The notes under the pieces were generated by a model. It had not been told where the DNA came from and ran no database searches. It was given only the letters and a program-made list of their open reading frames with translations. A stretch of DNA of 64,000 nucleotides from CAWAXW01 sp963786155. Lineage in GTDB: Bacteria; Actinomycetota; CADDZG01; WHSQ01. Position numbers and translations under genes: made by a program. Of this stretch, positions 55,206 through 63,701 are shown one piece after another (position 1 is the stretch's first letter; the number at the start of each line of letters is the position of its first letter). Location of the stretch: the NCBI GenBank assembly GCA_963786155.1, contig CAWAXW010000006.1:124001-188000 (forward strand), written 5' to 3'.

Positions 55206-56453
55206 ATGAAATACGTCCAGGGCTTGAAGTGCAGGGAGTGTGGCCGCGACTATCCCGTCGCGGCGATACACGTGTGCGAATTCTGTTTCGGCCCTCTGGA
55301 AGTTGCATACGACCTCGAGGGGATCGCCTCGGCCATCTCCCGTGAACTGATCGAGGCCGGCCCTCAGACGATGTGGCGTTACGAGATGATGCTGCCCGCT
55401 CCGGATGAAGGCCGGGTCGACATCGGGGCCGGATGGACCCGTTTGAGGGAGGCTCCCCGGCTCGCCGCCGAGCTCGGGCTCAAGAAGCTTTGGATCAAGA
55501 GCGACGCGCCGAACCCCACGCACTCCTTCAAGGATCGCGTTGTGTCGGTGGCCCTTTCGATGGCCCGCTCGTTCGGTTACGAGATCGTCGCGTGCGCGTC
55601 CACCGGGAATCTCGCGAACGCGGTCGCCGCTCATGCCGCGGCCTCTGGCATGCGAAGCATCGTCTTCATCCCCTCCGACCTCGAACAAGGAAAGGTCGGT
55701 GCGACGACCGTTTACGGGGGCCGGGTCGTTGCGGTAGATGGCTCGTACGACGACGTGAATCGTTTGTGCGCCGAGCTCTGCGGGATCAAGCCCTGGGCAT
55801 TCGTGAACGTGAACGTGCGGCCTTATTACGCCGAGGGATCCAAGTCGATCGCGTTCGAGGTTGCAGAACAGCTCGGGTGGCGCGTTCCCGACGCCATCGT
55901 GGTGCCCGTCGCGTCCGGATCGTTGCTCACCAAGGTCGCCAAGGGATGGCGCGAGCTACACACTGTGGGCCTACTCGACGACGAACCACACGCGGCGATC
56001 CATGGAGCTCAAGCAGAAGGATGCTCGCCGGTTGCCACCGCCTTCGAACTCGGGGTTGACGACGTGCAACCGGTCAAGCCGTCGACAGTGGCGAAGTCGC
56101 TGGCGATCGGCAACCCTGCCGACGGCTACTACGCGCTGAAGGAAGTCCGGGCTACCGGCGGTTCGGTGACAAGCGTCCCCGAGGATGCGGTTGCGGAAGG
56201 GATGCGCTTGCTCGCTCGAACGGAGGGCATCTTCACCGAAACGGCGGGAGGGGTCACGGTGGCCGCACTCGAACGCCTGGTGCGGAATGGTTCGATCGCT
56301 CCGGACCAGGAGACGGTCATCCTGATCACGGGCGTCGGCCTGAAGACCCTGGAGGCCCTCGGGCCCGTGCGACCAACCGACCACGTGAAGCCTTCGGTGG
56401 AAGCCGTCGAATCGATCCTCGCCCAGCCGGAAGGAGGCCCGACGTGGGAGTGA
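55206..56453 (+). CDS. thrC: Threonine synthase
   Basis: 415 aa fold-type II PLP enzyme. N-terminal zinc-like CRECGRDYP...CEFCFGPLE, PLP Lys in APNPTHSFKDRVVSVA, VACASTGNLANAVAAHAA, VPVASGSLLTKVAKGWRELH and a C-terminal TGVGLKTLEALG. It makes threonine from phosphohomoserine, or may serve a sulfur-carrier-linked reaction given its neighbour. ATG 55206 is preferred (family starts with MKYV.GL.C.EC); ATG 55185 is in frame upstream. Confidence 0.88.
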   Translation: MKYVQGLKCRECGRDYPVAAIHVCEFCFGPLEVAYDLEGIASAISRELIEAGPQTMWRYEMMLPAPDEGRVDIGAGWTRLREAPRLAAELGLKKLWIKSDAPNPTHSFKDRVVSVALSMARSFGYEIVACASTGNLANAVAAHAAASGMRSIVFIPSDLEQGKVGATTVYGGRVVAVDGSYDDVNRLCAELCGIKPWAFVNVNVRPYYAEGSKSIAFEVAEQLGWRVPDAIVVPVASGSLLTKVAKGWRELHTVGLLDDEPHAAIHGAQAEGCSPVATAFELGVDDVQPVKPSTVAKSLAIGNPADGYYALKEVRATGGSVTSVPEDAVAEGMRLLARTEGIFTETAGGVTVAALERLVRNGSIAPDQETVILITGVGLKTLEALGPVRPTDHVKPSVEAVESILAQPEGGPTWE

Positions 56454-56719
56454 AGGTGAAGATCCCGACCCAGCTCCGGTCGCTGACCGATGGGGCCGGC
56501 GAGATCGACGCAAGCGGAGCGAGCGTCGCCGCCGTCCTGGCCGATCTGGAGGGCCGCCACCCGGGCCTGCGCGAGCGGCTGATGGACGACTCGGGGCAGC
56601 TCCGACGGTTCGTGAACGTCTACCTGAACGACGAGGACGTCCGCTTCTTGCAGGGCCTCGAAACCGAGGTCCCCGAAGGCGCCAGCATCTCGATCATCCC
56701 CGCCGTCGCAGGCGGCTGA
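56444..56719 (+). CDS. MoaD/ThiS-like ubiquitin-fold sulfur carrier
   Basis: 91 aa. Ubiquitin-fold protein with IPTQLRSLTDGAGEIDASGA, VNVYLNDEDVRFLQGLETEV and the C-terminal GASISIIPAVAGG, whose Gly-Gly end is needed for adenylation and thiocarboxylation. GTG 56444 has AAGGAGG 6 nt upstream and overlaps thrC by 10 nt. Coupling to a PLP enzyme resembles CysO-CysM of mycobacteria, but the PLP partner here is thrC-like. No adenylyltransferase is in the window. Confidence 0.85.
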   Translation: MGVKVKIPTQLRSLTDGAGEIDASGASVAAVLADLEGRHPGLRERLMDDSGQLRRFVNVYLNDEDVRFLQGLETEVPEGASISIIPAVAGG

Positions 56720-56816
56720 AGGCCCGGGCCGGATCTGTCCCTCGCCTCAAGCGCGCCGCCGGCTGCGCCGATTGACGAAAGGGACGTAGTGTTACAAGAA
56801 CGCTTAGGAGGCTCGT

Positions 56817-57269
56817 TTGGCTCGCATCCTCGTCGTCGACGATGACGCCGACATAAGACGACTGTTGACCTCGATCCTCGTTGAGGACGGGCACAAGGTC
56901 GTCGTCGCCTCCGATGGCGAGATGGCCCTCGAGGTCATCCGCAACGAGGCCCCAGATCTGATCGTGCTCGACGTGATGATGCCTCGGGTTGACGGCTACA
57001 TGGTCCTGAAGCAGATGAAGGCGCTGGGGCTGCGCGAGTCCAGCAGGGTGATCATGCTCACCGCCAAGACCTCCGAGCACGATTGGGAGCGGGGCTACAA
57101 GCTTGGGGCGGACCACTACCTGACGAAACCATTCGACATGGACGAGCTGACAGAGGCCGTGGGGCGCGTCCTGACCATGACCAAGGAGCAACTGAGGCTC
57201 AAGCGGGAACAAGAGCTCGGCAAGGCCCAGCTCCTCTCCAAGCTCGAGTCCCTCTTCGAAGACTCCTAA
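56817..57269 (+). CDS. Single-domain response regulator
   Basis: 150 aa receiver domain: acidic pocket Asp8-Asp9, phosphoacceptor Asp52 (IVLDVMMPRVDGY), Thr82 (IMLTAKTSEHD) and Lys104 (YLTKPFDMDEL). After the receiver comes only a charged helix (MTKEQLRLKREQELGKAQLL). No output domain and no adjacent kinase. TTG 56817 has AGGAGG (56806-56811) upstream. A TTGACG (56772-56777) might be a -35, but no well-spaced -10 is seen. Confidence 0.9.
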   Translation: MARILVVDDDADIRRLLTSILVEDGHKVVVASDGEMALEVIRNEAPDLIVLDVMMPRVDGYMVLKQMKALGLRESSRVIMLTAKTSEHDWERGYKLGADHYLTKPFDMDELTEAVGRVLTMTKEQLRLKREQELGKAQLLSKLESLFEDS

Positions 57270-57287
57270 CCCCCACAAAAGACCCTG

Positions 57288-57293
57288 TAACGT
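57288..57293 (+). promoter_or_regulatory. -10 box TAACGT (ECF sigma gene)
   Basis: TAACGT lies 9 nt before GTG 57303. Confidence 0.35.
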
Positions 57294-57302
57294 CGGGGCT
57301 CA

Positions 57303-57899
57303 GTGAGGCGTCCAAAGGACATTCCGAGCAATGCTCCCGACGAGTTGGTGCCGCCCGAGCTGGTGGCGGCCTGCCGTACGGGCGACGCGAAGGCGTGGGC
57401 CCGGCTCGTCGAAGCAACGCATCGGGACGTTTACACCTTGTGCCTTCGGATCCTGAGAGATCCCGACGATGCCGCGGAGGCGACGCAGGACGCGTTCCTC
57501 AAAGCATGGCGGGGGCTCCCCGGTTTCCGAGGGGAGGCTCGATTCACGACCTGGCTGTATCGGGTGGCCGCCAATGCGGCGCTGTCCAAGAGCCGGGCGA
57601 GGAAAAGGAGACGGCAGCATGAGATGGAGCTGGACGACGAGGTTGCGATGCTCGCGTCCGGTGACGACCTCGAGTCAAGGGCTGCCGAGCGGCTCGACGC
57701 GCGCTCGGTCGACGACGCCCTCAGGGCTCTCCCGGACCTCTACCGGGCGGCCGTCGTGTTGCGCGACCTTTACGACCTATCCATCGCCGAGATCGCTGCG
57801 GAGCTGCACATCTCCGAGACCGCTGCCAAGGTCCGGGTACATCGGGGACGCAAGATGGTGAAAGAGGCCGTTTTTGGACGCATCGAGAGGCAGTCGTGA
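57303..57899 (+). CDS. ECF-type RNA polymerase sigma factor
   Basis: 198 aa. Sigma region 2: WARLVEATHRDVYTLCLRIL, DPDDAAEATQDAFLKAWRGL, FTTWLYRVAANAALSKSRAR. Sigma region 4: ALRALPDLYRAAVVLRDLYD, LSIAEIAAELHISETAAKVR, VHRGRKMVKEAV. Cognate anti-sigma factor directly downstream with a GTGA overlap, so the pair is autoregulated in the common way. Signal and regulon unknown. Confidence 0.93.
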   Translation: MRRPKDIPSNAPDELVPPELVAACRTGDAKAWARLVEATHRDVYTLCLRILRDPDDAAEATQDAFLKAWRGLPGFRGEARFTTWLYRVAANAALSKSRARKRRRQHEMELDDEVAMLASGDDLESRAAERLDARSVDDALRALPDLYRAAVVLRDLYDLSIAEIAAELHISETAAKVRVHRGRKMVKEAVFGRIERQS

Positions 57900-58243
57900 A
57901 CTGCAACGAGCTGGCCGAGTTGATGCCCGCATACGCGGGTGAGGGCGATATGCCTCTTTCGGTCCGGCGGCATGTTTCGAGGTGCCCGGAATGCCGCGAG
58001 GAACTGGCCCAATACAACGCACTGCGCGCGACATTCGTCGGGCTCAGATCGGTCACGGACGAGCCTCCCCCCGGGCTCCTGGCCGACTTGACCGAGATCC
58101 CGGCGCACAGGCGCGGTGTGGGAGACGTGCGCGCACACGTGGTTCGCAACCGCAATGCATACCTGGGCGGCGCGGCCGTCGCGCTCGCCGGAGTCGCGGG
58201 AGCCACGCTGGTGCGGCGCCGGCGCAACCCCGCTACCGCCTGA
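57896..58243 (+). CDS. Zinc-binding anti-sigma factor (membrane)
   Basis: 115 aa. N-terminal zf-HC2/ZAS domain NELAELMPAYAGEGDMPLSV, then RRHVSRCPECREELAQY with the His-x3-Cys-x2-Cys zinc motif. A C-terminal hydrophobic helix (AYLGGAAVALAGVAGATLV) is followed by a basic stop-transfer tail (RRRRNPATA). It holds the ECF sigma factor at the membrane. Confidence 0.88.
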   Translation: MNCNELAELMPAYAGEGDMPLSVRRHVSRCPECREELAQYNALRATFVGLRSVTDEPPPGLLADLTEIPAHRRGVGDVRAHVVRNRNAYLGGAAVALAGVAGATLVRRRRNPATA

Positions 58244-58267
58244 CCCGAATACACTTCAGGAGGCCGA

Positions 58268-58342
58268 AGGGCGGTAGCTCAGTCTGGTTAGAGCACCGGT
58301 CTCCAAAACCGGTGGCCGGGGGTTCGAATCCCTCCCGCCCTG
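58268..58342 (+). tRNA. tRNA-Trp (anticodon CCA)
   Basis: Acceptor AGGGCGG/CCGCCCT, D-arm GCTC...GAGC, anticodon stem CCGGT/ACCGG with loop CTCCAAA, T-arm GGGGG-TTCGAAT-CCCTC, discriminator G. A run of seven T (58344-58350) follows at once, probably ending the transcript. In many actinobacteria and firmicutes tRNA-Trp immediately precedes secE; here a secreted-protein gene intervenes. Confidence 0.95.
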
Positions 58343-58441
58343 CTTTTTTTCGTTGGGGTCGTTGATCACACGGGTCCGACTCGGGTGGTTCGTTCGCTTC
58401 ATCCCCGTTTCCTTTAGCGCACGCGGTGGCAGACTAGGAAC

Positions 58442-60997
58442 ATGGTGCCGGCCAGGATCAAACTGTCACGCCCTGGTGCGCTCGCGCTCGTCGTGGTCCT
58501 TGTCGGGTCGTTGTTCTCTGCCGCAGGTCCTGCGCTCGGGCAGGGGGCGCCGCTCGTTGCCGATTTTCAGTTCCAGAACAACTTCAATTCCTCCGTGGGT
58601 TCGGCCGTCCTCCAACAGACCGGCACCGGCGCGACCAACTTCATCACCGAGAAGATGAACCGCGCCCCGAGAACCGTCCTTCGCTATCCGCAGGGAAGGG
58701 GGTTGTCGCTTTCGACCGCTGGGCTCATCACCAACCCCGGTGTCTACTCGGTCGCGATGCTCTTCCGTGTCGAGGACGCGAACAAATACGTCCGTCTGAT
58801 CGAGTCGAAGACCAGCACTGAGAACGGACCCCACATCCAGGGCAACAGGATGGTCTATTACCCGACGGAGCTGACCGGTGGCGGCACGGTCGATCCCCAT
58901 ACGTACATGCAGTTCGTGTTCACGCGCGATGCGAACGGGACGGTGAACGGGTACCTGAACGGAGCGAGGGTCTATTCGTTCCAGGACTCTGCAGGCAACT
59001 CAGCGATCGATGCAGCTAACACGCTCAAGTTCTTCGATGACAATTCGAGTGATGAGGCCCCCGGCGCGGTGGCCAGGATCCGTGTCTATAACGGCGTACT
59101 CACCGCGGAAGAGGCCGCAGCGCTGGACGACACGCCCCAGCCTTGCAACGGAGACCTCCTGACGCGGTGCGACTCGGAGGGGGCCACGAAGGTCGCGGAC
59201 TACCGCTTCGACCAGAACCTGAGCAGCGCGGTCGCCGGCGCGCCGGAGCTCGTCAGGAACGGCGCGGGGGCGGGAGACTTCATCACCGAGACAGTGAGAC
59301 GGACCCAACGCCAGGTCTTCCGCTTTCCCAGAGGAAGCGGGCTGTCCATGGCGACTCGCGGGCTCCTCGAAAGCACTTCCTACTCGGTTGCCCTCCTGTT
59401 CAGGTTCGAGAACACCAGCAGTTACGGGCGGGTGCTCGACACCCAGAACGGCATCGAAGGTGGTCCTTACGTGAATGGCGGGAAGGCCGTCTTTTACCCC
59501 ACAGTGACGGGCGGGGGCAAGGTGGACCCGCATACGTATGTGCAGTACGTCATCACCCGCGATCGCAATCGCAACATCACCGGCTACATCGACGGCGACC
59601 AGGTCTACGCATTCGCCGATACCGCTCGCTTGGGGTTGATCAGCGAGGACGACGTGCTGCGATTCTTCAAGGACAACGCGAGCGACGATCCGGGTGGCGC
59701 CGTAGCTCGCATTCAGGTCTTCGACGGCCCGCTCGCCCCTCAAGACGTGCGCGCTTTGGAGGACACCCCTCGTCCTTGTAACGAGGACCCTGTGTCGCGG
59801 TGCGCTGAGGGGGCCCTGCTGGTGGCGGACTACAGGTTCGACGGCAATTACGAGAGCTCGGTCGCTCCGGCTCCGGCCCTCACCACGATAGGAGTGGGGA
59901 CCGGGCAGTTCGTGCAGGACCAGATCAAAGGGCAGAACGAACAAGTGCTCGATTTCCCGGATGGGTCTGGGCTATCGCTCGCCTCGACGAGAGGGCTGCT
60001 CGAGAGCAACTCGTACTCCGTCGCCATCAACTTCCGGTTCGATGAGACCACGGGGTATGTCCGGCTGCTCGATACGCAGAATGGGATCGAGGGCGGACCG
60101 TACGTGAACAGCGGCGAGGTGGTCTTCTATCCCCTCGCCCAAGCGGGGGCTGGAACGGTGCAACCCGACAAGTGGGTCGAGTTCGTGATGACTCGGGATC
60201 GCAACCGGAACGTCGTGGGGTACCTCGACGGCGCGCAAGTGTTCGCAGTTCGAGACGACGGAGGGCTGAGCCTCATCACCGAGGACGACCTCCTCCGCTT
60301 CTTCAAGGACAATGCAAGCGACGAGTCGGGTGGCGCGGTCGATCGCATCCGTCTCTACAACGGGCCCCTCACGGCCAAAGACGTCCGCGACCTCGACGGA
60401 GCCGGCGTGCCCGCGCAAGCATGCGAGGACCATCCCGGCGCCATCTGCGGGACCCAGTCGGGCGACGACAACATCCAGGGGACCGCGGGGGACGACGTGA
60501 TCGTCGTCGGTAACGGCGACAACACAGTCGAGGCAGGAGACGGAGACGACCTCATCATCGCCGGCAACGGCGACAACACGCTGATAGCGGGCGGGGGCGA
60601 CGATGAGATCCGTTCGGGCAAGGGTAACGATCTGATCGTCAGCGACGCTGCCGATTCAGGCTCGGCCCGCCGGGCCCTGGCCGCTCGAGGCGTGACGATG
60701 GTGCAGACCCCGACTGCCGTCGTCGGCGACGACGAGGTCAGTAGCGGCGGGGGCAACGACGAGGTCATCTCCGGAGGGGGCGTCGACAAGATCACCACGG
60801 GGGGTGGCAAGGACGAGGTGGACGGCGGAGACGACAACGACAACATCGGCGGCGGAGACGGCAACGACGTCCTGGCCGGGGGGGCCGGCGACGACAAGCT
60901 CAATGGGGGGCCCGGCAAGGACAAGTGCTTCATCGGCACCCGGAGCCGGGACAACGTGAAGGCCTGCGAGAAGGTGATCAAACGCAACAACATGTGA
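58442..60997 (+). CDS. Secreted protein with three LamG-like domains and C-terminal RTX repeats
   Basis: 851 aa, unbroken. A signal peptide (LALVVVLVGSLFSAAGPALG) is followed by three ~220-residue repeats, each a LamG/concanavalin-like sandwich. Typical motifs are VADYRFDQNLSSAV, FRFPRGSGLSM, YSVALLFRFE, VLDTQNGIEGGPYVN, ITRDRNRNITGYIDG and LRFFKDNASDD; copies 2 and 3 share DTQNGIEGGPYVN. Then about 170 residues of RTX-like repeats (GNGDNTVEAGDGDDLIIAGN) end in GGPGKDKCFIGTRSRDNVKA with CE. LamG domains often bind glycans or proteins. The C-terminal Cys motif matches the two RTX proteins at 31-37 kb. Confidence 0.85.
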   Translation: MVPARIKLSRPGALALVVVLVGSLFSAAGPALGQGAPLVADFQFQNNFNSSVGSAVLQQTGTGATNFITEKMNRAPRTVLRYPQGRGLSLSTAGLITNPGVYSVAMLFRVEDANKYVRLIESKTSTENGPHIQGNRMVYYPTELTGGGTVDPHTYMQFVFTRDANGTVNGYLNGARVYSFQDSAGNSAIDAANTLKFFDDNSSDEAPGAVARIRVYNGVLTAEEAAALDDTPQPCNGDLLTRCDSEGATKVADYRFDQNLSSAVAGAPELVRNGAGAGDFITETVRRTQRQVFRFPRGSGLSMATRGLLESTSYSVALLFRFENTSSYGRVLDTQNGIEGGPYVNGGKAVFYPTVTGGGKVDPHTYVQYVITRDRNRNITGYIDGDQVYAFADTARLGLISEDDVLRFFKDNASDDPGGAVARIQVFDGPLAPQDVRALEDTPRPCNEDPVSRCAEGALLVADYRFDGNYESSVAPAPALTTIGVGTGQFVQDQIKGQNEQVLDFPDGSGLSLASTRGLLESNSYSVAINFRFDETTGYVRLLDTQNGIEGGPYVNSGEVVFYPLAQAGAGTVQPDKWVEFVMTRDRNRNVVGYLDGAQVFAVRDDGGLSLITEDDLLRFFKDNASDESGGAVDRIRLYNGPLTAKDVRDLDGAGVPAQACEDHPGAICGTQSGDDNIQGTAGDDVIVVGNGDNTVEAGDGDDLIIAGNGDNTLIAGGGDDEIRSGKGNDLIVSDAADSGSARRALAARGVTMVQTPTAVVGDDEVSSGGGNDEVISGGGVDKITTGGGKDEVDGGDDNDNIGGGDGNDVLAGGAGDDKLNGGPGKDKCFIGTRSRDNVKACEKVIKRNNM

Positions 60998-60998
60998 G

Positions 60999-61015
60999 CC
61001 GGGCCTCGGGCCCGG
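60999..61015 (+). terminator. GC hairpin after the LamG-RTX gene
   Basis: CCGGGCC-tcg-GGCCCGG, beginning 2 nt after the stop codon; no U-tract. It may end transcription ahead of secE. The rest of the gap to secE holds a GTTCGG-5 nt-CCGAAC stem (61101-61116) next to the secE ribosome-binding site. Confidence 0.45.
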
Positions 61016-61127
61016 TAGCCGCCTATTTGGGCGTGCGAGCGGACGTGCTACGCTCGATACCTCGCAACATCCCCTTACTACCCGGACCCTTATCCAACGC
61101 GTTCGGGTGGTCCGAACGAGGTCGGTC

Positions 61128-61418
61128 GTGAACAGAGAAGTCAAGAGACAACTCAAGAAGCAGGAGAGCCAGAAGAAGCAGGCTCGACCCGTGCCCAGCA
61201 AGGCCGGAGCCCCTGCCAAGCGCGAGCGCACCAAACCTCGCCAGTTCATCAAGGAAGTCATCGCCGAGCTCGGCAAGGTCGCGTGGCCGACCCGCCAAGA
61301 GGTCGCCTCCTACTCACTGGTAGTGCTGGTGAGCGTCATCGTGATCGCAAGTGTCATCTTCGCTATGGACTTCGTGTTCACGAAGGCGGTCCTGGCTCTG
61401 TTCGACGTGCAGATATGA
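61128..61418 (+). CDS. secE: Preprotein translocase subunit SecE
   Basis: 96 aa. A basic N-terminal extension (REVKRQLKKQESQKKQ) is followed by FIKEVIAELGKVAWPTRQEV, the conserved amphipathic helix, and one membrane helix (LVVLVSVIVIASVIFAMDFV). GTG 61128 has GAGG 7 nt upstream; GTG 61107 is in frame but within a stem. The stop overlaps nusG (ATGA). Forms SecYEG. Confidence 0.94.
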   Translation: MNREVKRQLKKQESQKKQARPVPSKAGAPAKRERTKPRQFIKEVIAELGKVAWPTRQEVASYSLVVLVSVIVIASVIFAMDFVFTKAVLALFDVQI

Positions 61419-62315
61419 CCGAGATCCGGACGGACACCGAGCAAGAGGGTTCTGAGGCTGAGGAGAACCCCGAAGCCGAGCAGGTTGACGCCTCCGCCAC
61501 CGACGTCGGCGCGGTCACGGAGTCGCCGGCCGAGGTCGAAGAGGCCCCCTCGGAACCCGAAGCGGAAGTCGCGTCTGAGGAAGCCGAGGACGACACGTCC
61601 GAAGACACCTCCGAGGACACGTCCGACGACGAGCCCGAAGCTGAAGTAGCCGAAGTTGCCGAGCCCGAAGCAGAGCCGGTGGCCGAAGCCAAGCCCGAGC
61701 CCGCAGCAAAGGCAGAGCCCAAGCCCGAGGCGGAAGACGAGGAAGTCGTCGAGCTCGAAGATCGGATCGATCCCGCCGAACGAGCGTCCGGGCGACTGGT
61801 ACGTCATCCACACGTATGCCGGTTACGAGAACCGCGTGCAGGCGAACCTGAAGTCACGTATCTCCTCGATGAACGCCGAGGAAGCCGTTTTCGAAGTTGT
61901 CATCCCGATGGAAGACGTCATGGAGATCAAACAGGGGAAGAAGCAGATCGTTCAGAAGAAGGTCTTCCCCGGCTACCTGCTCGTCCGTATGTACATGGAC
62001 GACGATTCCTGGCGGGTCGTGCGCGAGACGCCGGGGGTCACCGGCTTCGTCGGGTCGGGTGCCAAGCCCACGCCGCTCTCTTTCAAAGAGGTGGATCGGA
62101 TCCTGGGCGTCAAGGAAGAGGACAAGAAGAAGCTCAAGCCTCGGCTCGAGTTCGAGGAGCAGGAGAGCGTCCGGGTCATCTCCGGGCCGTTCGCCAACTT
62201 CACCGGAACGATCTCCGAGATCAACGTCGACCAGTCGAAGCTCAAGGTGCTGGTCAACATCTTCGGTCGTGAGACCCCGGTCGAGCTGGGCTTCGACCAG
62301 GTCGCAAAGCTCTAA
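61415..62315 (+). CDS. nusG: Transcription termination/antitermination protein NusG with long acidic N-terminus (one frameshift)
   Basis: Residues 1 to about 120 are an acidic Glu/Pro/Ala-rich low-complexity tail (EVAEPEAEPVAEAKPEPA). After a +1 shift near 61787 the NGN domain begins: GDWYVIHTYAGYENRVQANL, VFPGYLLVRMYMDDDSWRVV, ETPGVTGFVG. Then comes the KOW domain ESVRVISGPFANFTGTISEI with VNIFGRETPVEL. Binds RNA polymerase and couples to Rho and ribosome. Mycobacterial NusG also has an acidic extension, but this one looks longer. Corrected length is about 300 aa. Confidence 0.93.
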
Positions 62316-62327
62316 GGAGACGCGGAA

Positions 62328-62765
62328 ATGGCAAACGGCGGTCGCCGCAAGAAAGTCATCCAACAACTGAAGCTGCAGATCCCCGCGGGCCAAGCAACGC
62401 CGGCCCCCCCGGTCGGCCCGGCTCTCGGCCAGGCCGGCATCAACATCATGGAGTTCTGCAAGCAGTACAACTCCGAGACCCAGGCCCAGACGGGCACGAT
62501 CGTCCCGGTCGAGATCACGGTCTATGAAGACCGCTCGTTCAGTTTCATCACGAAGACCCCACCGGCCGCGGTGCTGCTGAAGCAGAAGGCGGGGCTCGAC
62601 AAGGGTTCCGGCGAGCCCAACCGCAACAAGGTGGGGACCGTCTCCCGCGATCAGGTCCGCGAGATCGCCGAGATCAAGTTGGCTGACCTGAACGCGAACG
62701 ACGTCGACGCCGCGATGAAGATCATCGAAGGCACCGCTCGCAGCATGGGGATAACAGTCAGGTAG
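62328..62765 (+). CDS. rplK: 50S ribosomal protein L11
   Basis: 145 aa. KLQIPAGQATPAPPVGPALG, QAGINIMEFCKQYNSET, ITVYEDRSFSFITKTPPAAV, KVGTVSRDQVREIAEIKLAD and GTARSMGITV. Binds the 23S rRNA GTPase centre. TAAGGAG precedes ATG 62328; 12 nt after nusG. Confidence 0.97.
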   Translation: MANGGRRKKVIQQLKLQIPAGQATPAPPVGPALGQAGINIMEFCKQYNSETQAQTGTIVPVEITVYEDRSFSFITKTPPAAVLLKQKAGLDKGSGEPNRNKVGTVSRDQVREIAEIKLADLNANDVDAAMKIIEGTARSMGITVR

Positions 62766-62824
62766 ATCAGCCGACTAGCTAGTGGGAGGCGCCTTCGGGG
62801 CGTCGTTGACCACGAGGAGGAAGA

Positions 62825-63562
62825 ATGCCGAAACAGGGAAAGCGCCTGACGCAATCGTTCGAGCAGGTCGATCGCGACCACCTCTACGCACCGGGCGAGG
62901 CCCTCAAGATCCTGAAGCAACTCCCGGTGGCGAAGTTCGACGAGACCATCGAGCTGAGCATCCGCCTGGGGGTCGACCCGCGCAAAGCCGACCAGATGGT
63001 CCGGGGAGCGGTCTCGCTCCCCAAGGGCACCGGCAAGTCGGTCCGTGTCGCGGTGTTCGCCAAGGGCGAGAAGGCCACACAAGCGCGCGAGGCGGGCGCG
63101 GACGAGGTCGGCGACGATGACCTGGCCGCGAAGGTCGAGGGTGGATGGCTCGATTTCGACGCAGCCGTCGCAACGCCCGACATGATGCCGACCGTAGGAA
63201 AGCTCGGGCGCGTGCTCGGCCCCCGCGGGCTGATGCCCAACCCGAAGTCCGGAACGGTGACCGAAGATGTGGCGAAGGCGGTCCAGGACCTTAAGGGCGG
63301 TCTCGTCGAATACCGCACCGACCGCCACGGCAATCTGCACCTCATCATCGGGAAGAAGTCGTTCCCCGAGGGCGACCTCGTCGAGAACTACGCAACGGTC
63401 ATCGACGAGATCGTGCGAGCCAAGCCCGCCGCCGCCAAGGGCAGATATCTGAAGAGCGTGACCCTCTCGTCCACGATGGGCCCGGGCATCAGGATCGACC
63501 CGGCCAAAGCGCGAGACCTCCAAGACGAGGAGATGGCTGAAGCGACCCCAGTCGAAGCCTAA
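62825..63562 (+). CDS. rplA: 50S ribosomal protein L1
   Basis: 245 aa. MPKQGKRLTQSFEQVDRDHL, FDETIELSIRLGVDPRKADQ, RGAVSLPKGTGKSVRVAVFA, ATPDMMPTVGKLGRVLGPRG, LMPNPKSGTVTEDV and GRYLKSVTLSSTMGPGIRID. L1-stalk protein. GAGGAGGAAG precedes ATG 62825. The C-terminal tail is acidic and slightly extended (EEMAEATPVEA). Confidence 0.97.
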   Translation: MPKQGKRLTQSFEQVDRDHLYAPGEALKILKQLPVAKFDETIELSIRLGVDPRKADQMVRGAVSLPKGTGKSVRVAVFAKGEKATQAREAGADEVGDDDLAAKVEGGWLDFDAAVATPDMMPTVGKLGRVLGPRGLMPNPKSGTVTEDVAKAVQDLKGGLVEYRTDRHGNLHLIIGKKSFPEGDLVENYATVIDEIVRAKPAAAKGRYLKSVTLSSTMGPGIRIDPAKARDLQDEEMAEATPVEA

Positions 63563-63589
63563 GGAAGAATCGAGTAATCTCACCATTCG

Positions 63590-63680
63590 CCGAAGACCGC
63601 CGGGGGCGTGAGCCTTAATCAGCCGGCGTAGGCCGTAGCGAGTCATCTGTTCTCGCGGCCGCCTTCGGCGGCCGTTTTTT
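63590..63680 (+). ncRNA. Ribosomal protein L10 leader with hairpin terminator/attenuator
   Basis: The gap between rplA and rplJ shows L10-leader features: GCCGAAGACCGCCGG with a later CCGGCG that pairs with CGCCGG, and a conserved CTTAATCAGCCGGCGTAGGC. It is followed by CGGCCGCC-uuc-GGCGGCCG and six T (63656-63680), a strong intrinsic hairpin. By family, the L10-L7/L12 complex binds the leader to control rplJ-rplL. The CTTAACGAAGGAGA ribosome-binding site of rplJ follows. Confidence 0.8.
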
Positions 63681-63701
63681 CGTCTTAACGAAGGAGACCG
63701 G

